Shown one piece after another: positions 60,009-64,000 of a DNA stretch of 64,000 nt (position 1 is the stretch's first letter; each line of letters opens with the position of its first letter). Position numbers and translations under genes: made by a program. Source of the DNA: Chlamydiota bacterium (GTDB taxonomy: Bacteria; Auribacterota; Tritonobacteria; UBA1439); the NCBI GenBank assembly GCA_012729785.1, contig JAAYCL010000022.1:1-64000 (forward strand), given 5' to 3'. The notes below the pieces were generated by a model. That model made no database searches. It was not told the origin of the DNA and worked only from the letters and a program-made list of their open reading frames with translations.

Positions 60009-60037
60009 TTGTCCGGCCGGAGGGATGATGGTATACT
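60009..60037 (+). promoter_or_regulatory. Promoter of secA
   Basis: -35 TTGTCC (60009-60014), a 17-base spacer and -10 TATACT (60032-60037), 25 bases before the secA ATG. A clear sigma-70-type match. Confidence 0.72.
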
Positions 60038-60062
60038 CCGCTTTTCGGCGAAAGGATCCGGA

Positions 60063-63000
60063 ATGTTCATGTGGCTGCTGAAGCACACGATAGGCACGAA
60101 AAACGACAGGGATATCCGCCGGCTCCGTCCCCTCGTGGCGCGCATCAACGAGATCGAAAAAGAATACCAGTCGCTCTCCGACGACGAGCTCCGGGGCAAG
60201 ACCGAGGAGTTCAGGAAGCGCCTCGCCGCGGGCGAGACGACGGACGATCTGCTGCCCGAGGCGTTCGCCGCGGTGAAGAACGTCTGCCGGCGTCTCCTCG
60301 GGAAGCGATGGGAGGTCTCGGGGCAGGAGATCGAGTGGGACATGGTCCCGTTCGACGTCCAGCTGATAGGCGGCATCGTCCTCCACCAGGGCAAGATCGC
60401 CGAGATGGCGACCGGCGAGGGGAAGACGCTCGTGGCCACGATGCCCCTCTATCTCAACGCGCTCGCCGGGAAGAACGTCCACCTCGTGACCGTCAACGAC
60501 TACCTCGCCCGCCGGGACTCGGAGTGGATGGGGCAGGTCTACGGCGCCCTCGGCCTCACCGTCGGCTGCATCCAGCACGACATGCCGCACGATGCCCGTC
60601 GCGAGGCGTACCGCAGGGATATCACCTACGGGACGAACAGCGAGTTCGGCTTCGACTACCTCCGCGACAACGGGATGGCGATGAGTTTGGAGGAGCAGGT
60701 CCAGCGCGGGCACCATTTCGCCATCGTGGACGAGGTGGACTCGATCTTGATCGACGAGGCGCGCACCCCCCTCATCATCTCGGGGCCCGCCGTGGTGTCG
60801 TCGCAGCAGTACGACGCGCTCAAGCCCCGCGCCGAGGCGCTGGTCCGGAAGCAGGGGGTTCTCTGCAACCGCCTCGTCAACGAGGCCAGGGAGGAGATCG
60901 GCGTTTCGGAGAAGGAGTACGAGGCGGCACGCAAGGTCTGGCTCGTGAGCAAGGGCGCTCCCAAGAACCGCCAGCTGCTCAAGCTGATGGAGGAGCCCAA
61001 GGTCAGGAAGCTCGTGGACCGGGTCGACCTCGACTTCAGGGTCGACCTGAAGAAGGAGGAGCGATTCAAGTTCCTCGAGGAGCTCTACTACGAGATCGAC
61101 GAGAAGGGCCACGACATCGACATCAAGGAGAAGGGCCACCAGGTCCTCGACCCGAGCGGGCAGCAGGCGTTCGTGATGCCCGACGTCATCACTGCCACGC
61201 AGATGATCGAGGAGGATGCGTCCCTCTCCCCCGAGGAGAAGGCCCGCAGGGTGGGCCGGCTGCAGCAGCGGCAGATCGAGATCGGCGAGAAGCTCCACAG
61301 CCTCACCCAGCTGATCCGCGCCTACGCCCTCTACGAGAAGGACGTCGAGTACGTGGTCCAGGACAACCGCGTGATCATCGTGGACGAGTTCACGGGGCGC
61401 CTGATGCCGGGGCGGCGCTGGAGCGACGGTCTGCACCAGGCGGTCGAGGCGAAGGAGGGGGTGAAGGTCGAGCAGGAGACCCAGACCTTCGCCACGATCA
61501 CCATCCAGAACTACTTCCGCCTCTACGCCAAGCTCGCCGGGATGACCGGCACCGCGGAGACCGAGGCGCCGGAGTTCCACCAGATCTACAAGCTCGACGT
61601 GGTCGTCGTCCCGACGAACGAGGCGGTGCGCCGCAAGGATTTTCACGACGTCATCTACAAGACGCGCCGCGAGAAGTACAACGCGGTCGTGGACGAGATC
61701 GAGAAGTTCAACAAGGCAGGACGGCCGGTGCTCGTGGGCACGGTGAGCGTCGACCAGTCCGAGGTGCTGAGCCGCCTCCTCCAGCGCCGCGGGATTCCGC
61801 ACGCGGTTTTGAACGCCCGCTACCACGCGCAGGAGGCCGCGATCGTCTCGAAGGCGGGGCAGAGAGGCGCCGTGACGATCGCCACCAACATGGCCGGCCG
61901 CGGCACGGACATCAAGCTCGGGGAGGGGGTCGTGAACGCCGACTGCCAGCGTGCCGACGGGCGCTGGTGCTGCGTCCGATGCCCGAAAGAGCGGCAGTGC
62001 CGCCGCCTGCCGAAGCCGCTCTGCGGGAAGCCCGGCCGGATGAGCGCGTGCTGGGACGACCCGCCCTGCGGCCTCCACATCATCGGCACCGAGCGGCACG
62101 AGGCGCGCCGCATCGACCGCCAGCTCCGCGGCCGGAGCGCCCGGCAGGGGGACCCGGGCTCCTCGCGCTTCTACCTCTCGCTCGAGGACGACCTGATGCG
62201 GCTCTTCGGCTCCGAGCGGATCGCGCGGGTCATGGAGCGGATCGGGATGAAGGAGGGGGAGGAGCTCGTGCACCCGCTCCTCACCCGCTCGATCGAGACG
62301 GCCCAGAAGAGGGTCGAGCAGCGGAACTTCTCGATCAGGAAGCACACCCTCGAGTACGACGACGTGATGAACAAGCAGCGGGAGGTCATCTACGACTTCC
62401 GCAATCAGGTGCTCGCCACCGAGGACCCCCGGACGATGGTGCGCGACCTGATCCGGGAGCTCGTCGAGCAGAAGGTCGCGTTCCATCTCCCCGCCGAGGC
62501 CGACCGGGACGCGTGGGGGATCGACGGGCTCGTGCACTGGCTGAACTTCACCTTCCCCGTCTTCCTGCAAGGCTCGGACCTCGACACGGACGGGGCGACC
62601 CCCGAGACGGTCGCGGCGGCGGTCCTGGCCCGCATCGACGAGGCCTTCTCGCGCAAGGCCGGCTTCGAGGACGAGGCGGCGCGCCGGATGGACCGCGAGG
62701 CGGGCGGGGAGGGAGGGGAGCCGGGGATGCAGCGGCTCTGCCGCCTCCTGATGCTCAGCGTCGTGGACCGCCTCTGGAAGGAGCATCTGTACAACATGGA
62801 CGCCCTGCGCGAGGGGATCTTCCTCAGGGCGTACGGCCAGAAGGATCCGCTCATCGAGTACAAGAAGGAGGGGTTCGAGATGTTCTCCGAGATGATGGGC
62901 GCGATCAACGAGGGGATCGTGGGCGGCATATTCCGCACCACCTTCTCCCCGCAGACGATCCGGCAGATACTGGCGGAGCCCGCCCAGCAGACGTACGTCC

Positions 63001-63230
63001 ATCGGGAGGTGAGCGCCTTCCAAATGGCGGCGGGGGAGGTCCCGGAGCCCGCGCTCGCCGGCGCCGCGGCGCACCACGAGCAGTCGTACGGGGCGCTCGG
63101 CGGCGATGACGCGCCGCGGCCGGCGCGGAAACCGTTCGTCAGGAAGGATCGGAAGGTGAGCCCCAACGAGCCGTGTCCGTGCGGCAGCGGCAAGAAGCAC
63201 AAGAAATGCTGCGGCGCGGGGAAGGCGTGA
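60063..63230 (+). CDS. secA: Preprotein translocase motor SecA
   Basis: A 1055-residue ATPase that drives proteins through SecYEG. Walker A is MATGEGKTLVATMPL (about residues 117-131), the DEAD-type motif is VDEVDSILIDEARTPLIISG, and motif VI lies in RQLRGRSARQGDPGSSRFYLS. The segment ETAQKRVEQRNFSIRKHTLE resembles chlamydial and other PVC SecA. Between NMAGRGTDIKLGEG and GLHIIGTERHEARR there is an about 45-residue insert with eight Cys (about 625-672). The C-terminal SEC-C zinc motif is intact (CPCGSGKKHKKCC). The ATG at 60063 is chosen over upstream open codons by family alignment. The protein is longer than E. coli SecA (901). Confidence 0.97.
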   Translation: MFMWLLKHTIGTKNDRDIRRLRPLVARINEIEKEYQSLSDDELRGKTEEFRKRLAAGETTDDLLPEAFAAVKNVCRRLLGKRWEVSGQEIEWDMVPFDVQLIGGIVLHQGKIAEMATGEGKTLVATMPLYLNALAGKNVHLVTVNDYLARRDSEWMGQVYGALGLTVGCIQHDMPHDARREAYRRDITYGTNSEFGFDYLRDNGMAMSLEEQVQRGHHFAIVDEVDSILIDEARTPLIISGPAVVSSQQYDALKPRAEALVRKQGVLCNRLVNEAREEIGVSEKEYEAARKVWLVSKGAPKNRQLLKLMEEPKVRKLVDRVDLDFRVDLKKEERFKFLEELYYEIDEKGHDIDIKEKGHQVLDPSGQQAFVMPDVITATQMIEEDASLSPEEKARRVGRLQQRQIEIGEKLHSLTQLIRAYALYEKDVEYVVQDNRVIIVDEFTGRLMPGRRWSDGLHQAVEAKEGVKVEQETQTFATITIQNYFRLYAKLAGMTGTAETEAPEFHQIYKLDVVVVPTNEAVRRKDFHDVIYKTRREKYNAVVDEIEKFNKAGRPVLVGTVSVDQSEVLSRLLQRRGIPHAVLNARYHAQEAAIVSKAGQRGAVTIATNMAGRGTDIKLGEGVVNADCQRADGRWCCVRCPKERQCRRLPKPLCGKPGRMSACWDDPPCGLHIIGTERHEARRIDRQLRGRSARQGDPGSSRFYLSLEDDLMRLFGSERIARVMERIGMKEGEELVHPLLTRSIETAQKRVEQRNFSIRKHTLEYDDVMNKQREVIYDFRNQVLATEDPRTMVRDLIRELVEQKVAFHLPAEADRDAWGIDGLVHWLNFTFPVFLQGSDLDTDGATPETVAAAVLARIDEAFSRKAGFEDEAARRMDREAGGEGGEPGMQRLCRLLMLSVVDRLWKEHLYNMDALREGIFLRAYGQKDPLIEYKKEGFEMFSEMMGAINEGIVGGIFRTTFSPQTIRQILAEPAQQTYVHREVSAFQMAAGEVPEPALAGAAAHHEQSYGALGGDDAPRPARKPFVRKDRKVSPNEPCPCGSGKKHKKCCGAGKA

Positions 63231-63323
63231 GGATGGACCCCTCCCTGCGGCGGGCACCGCGCCCCTACGGAGCGGCCGCCGCCCCCCCGCGCCTTCTTTG
63301 ATGGAACGTTGACGCGCCGCCCC

Positions 63324-64000
63324 ATGACCATGCTCCCGTATCTCCTCTCGATCTTCTCCGGCCTCCTGCTGGCCGCATCGTTCCCGGATGCGGACTGGAA
63401 CCTCCTCGCCTGGGCGGGGCTCGTCCCGTTCTTCATCGCGATCGAGGGGCGGGGATGGCGCGAGACGTTCCGGATCGGCTACCTCGGCGGCGTCGCCTTC
63501 TACTGGGCCCTCTTCTACTGGCTGAACAACGTCACGGTCGCCGGGTTCCTCGTCCTCACCTGCTACCTTGCCCTCTACTTCCCGCTCTTCGGGATCCTGA
63601 TGAACTACGCCCGCCGCCGGGTCCCCGCCCCCTGGTGGCTGGTCGCGCCGCTCGTCTGGACCGCGCTCGAATACATGCGCACCTACGCGTTCACCGGGCT
63701 CCCGTGGGGCGTGCTGGGGGTGACGCAGCACCGGGCGGTGCGCCTGATCCAGTTCGCCTCCGTCACCGGCGTCTACGGGGTGTCGTTCCTGGTCGTGCTC
63801 GTCAACGCCGCCCTCTACGACTGCGCCGTCAGGCGCGGGGCGCGGCGTTTCGCGGGACCCGTTGCCGCCCTCCTCGCCGCCTCGCTCGCCCTCGTCCACG
63901 GCGGCTGGTGGATGGGAGGCGGCGCGGTGCTCGGCGAAACGGTGCGGGTGGCGATCGTGCAGGGGAACGTGCCGCAGGAGGAGAAGTTCGGGGAGGGGTT
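63324..64000 (+). CDS. lnt: Apolipoprotein N-acyltransferase, N-terminal part
   Basis: The first about 225 residues of a membrane enzyme that adds the third acyl chain to lipoproteins. Multiple membrane segments (starting LPYLLSIFSGLLLAASFP) include GLVPFFIAIEG and the conserved GLPWGVLGVTQH. The nitrilase domain begins with VAIVQGNVPQEEKF at the window edge. The gene runs off the end, so its catalytic Cys is not visible. ATG at 63324 or 63330 could be the start. It lies 93 bases after secA and may share its transcript. Its presence implies a diderm lipoprotein system. Confidence 0.9.
   Translation, partial: MTMLPYLLSIFSGLLLAASFPDADWNLLAWAGLVPFFIAIEGRGWRETFRIGYLGGVAFYWALFYWLNNVTVAGFLVLTCYLALYFPLFGILMNYARRRVPAPWWLVAPLVWTALEYMRTYAFTGLPWGVLGVTQHRAVRLIQFASVTGVYGVSFLVVLVNAALYDCAVRRGARRFAGPVAALLAASLALVHGGWWMGGGAVLGETVRVAIVQGNVPQEEKFGEG

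Noticed and set aside
59613-63899. Open frame of 1428 codons on the minus strand opposite secA and lnt
   Set aside because: It mirrors secA codon structure in a G+C-rich gene, has no family motif, and secA is certain on the other strand.

Overview
The window is a G+C-rich bacterial chromosome segment with tightly packed genes. Many neighbours overlap by 4 bases (ATGA or GTGA). No ribosomal RNA, phage or plasmid backbone is present. The organism cannot be named from this sequence. The C-terminal half of SecA, the MopE-like motif in a sulfatase-type enzyme, DUF4091 and the PQQ-propeller proteins with Thr/Pro linkers suggest an uncultivated lineage near the PVC superphylum (for example Omnitrophota-like), but this is inference.

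Layout, left to right. 1-2000: a small membrane protein, an acylphosphatase and a GGDEF protein on the minus strand. 2000-8331: one plus-strand operon, trpS-scpA-scpB-pheA-ADTH synthase-DHQ synthase II-tyrA. It joins tryptophan charging and chromosome condensation to aromatic amino acid synthesis through the archaeal-type early shikimate route. 8485-12437: a three-subunit xanthine dehydrogenase-family molybdoenzyme with a MoaD/ThiS-like carrier. 12478-14571: a membrane-bound alkaline phosphatase/sulfatase-superfamily enzyme. 14902-21790 (minus): gdhA-nuoE-nuoF and a giant NuoG/GltD fusion, probably a soluble flavin-based NAD(P)H:ferredoxin oxidoreductase fed by glutamate dehydrogenase. 22423-27237: a serine synthesis block, DUF1015-serA-gdhA2 on the minus strand with serC divergent.

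27316-53582 is a long plus-strand run dominated by exopolysaccharide or cell-surface glycan genes: polymerase/ligase, six glycosyltransferases, three methyltransferases, a CDP-tyvelose-epimerase-like enzyme, two radical SAM proteins, a PEP-CTERM-type polysaccharide deacetylase, a second sulfatase-like enzyme, a DUF4091 protein with an exported companion, a Wzz/GumC-like chain-length protein and a large TPR protein. An adenine deaminase sits near its start.

53583-59634 is the unusual part. A mostly gene-free stretch carries two minisatellites and one orphan small gene. It is followed by the 5' half of a tRNA-Phe gene, an A+T-richer insert with two tandem eight-repeat PQQ-propeller proteins, and then an intact tRNA-Phe. 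This looks like the footprint of an insertion at, or duplication of, tRNA-Phe. The window ends with secA, under a clear promoter, and the start of lnt.
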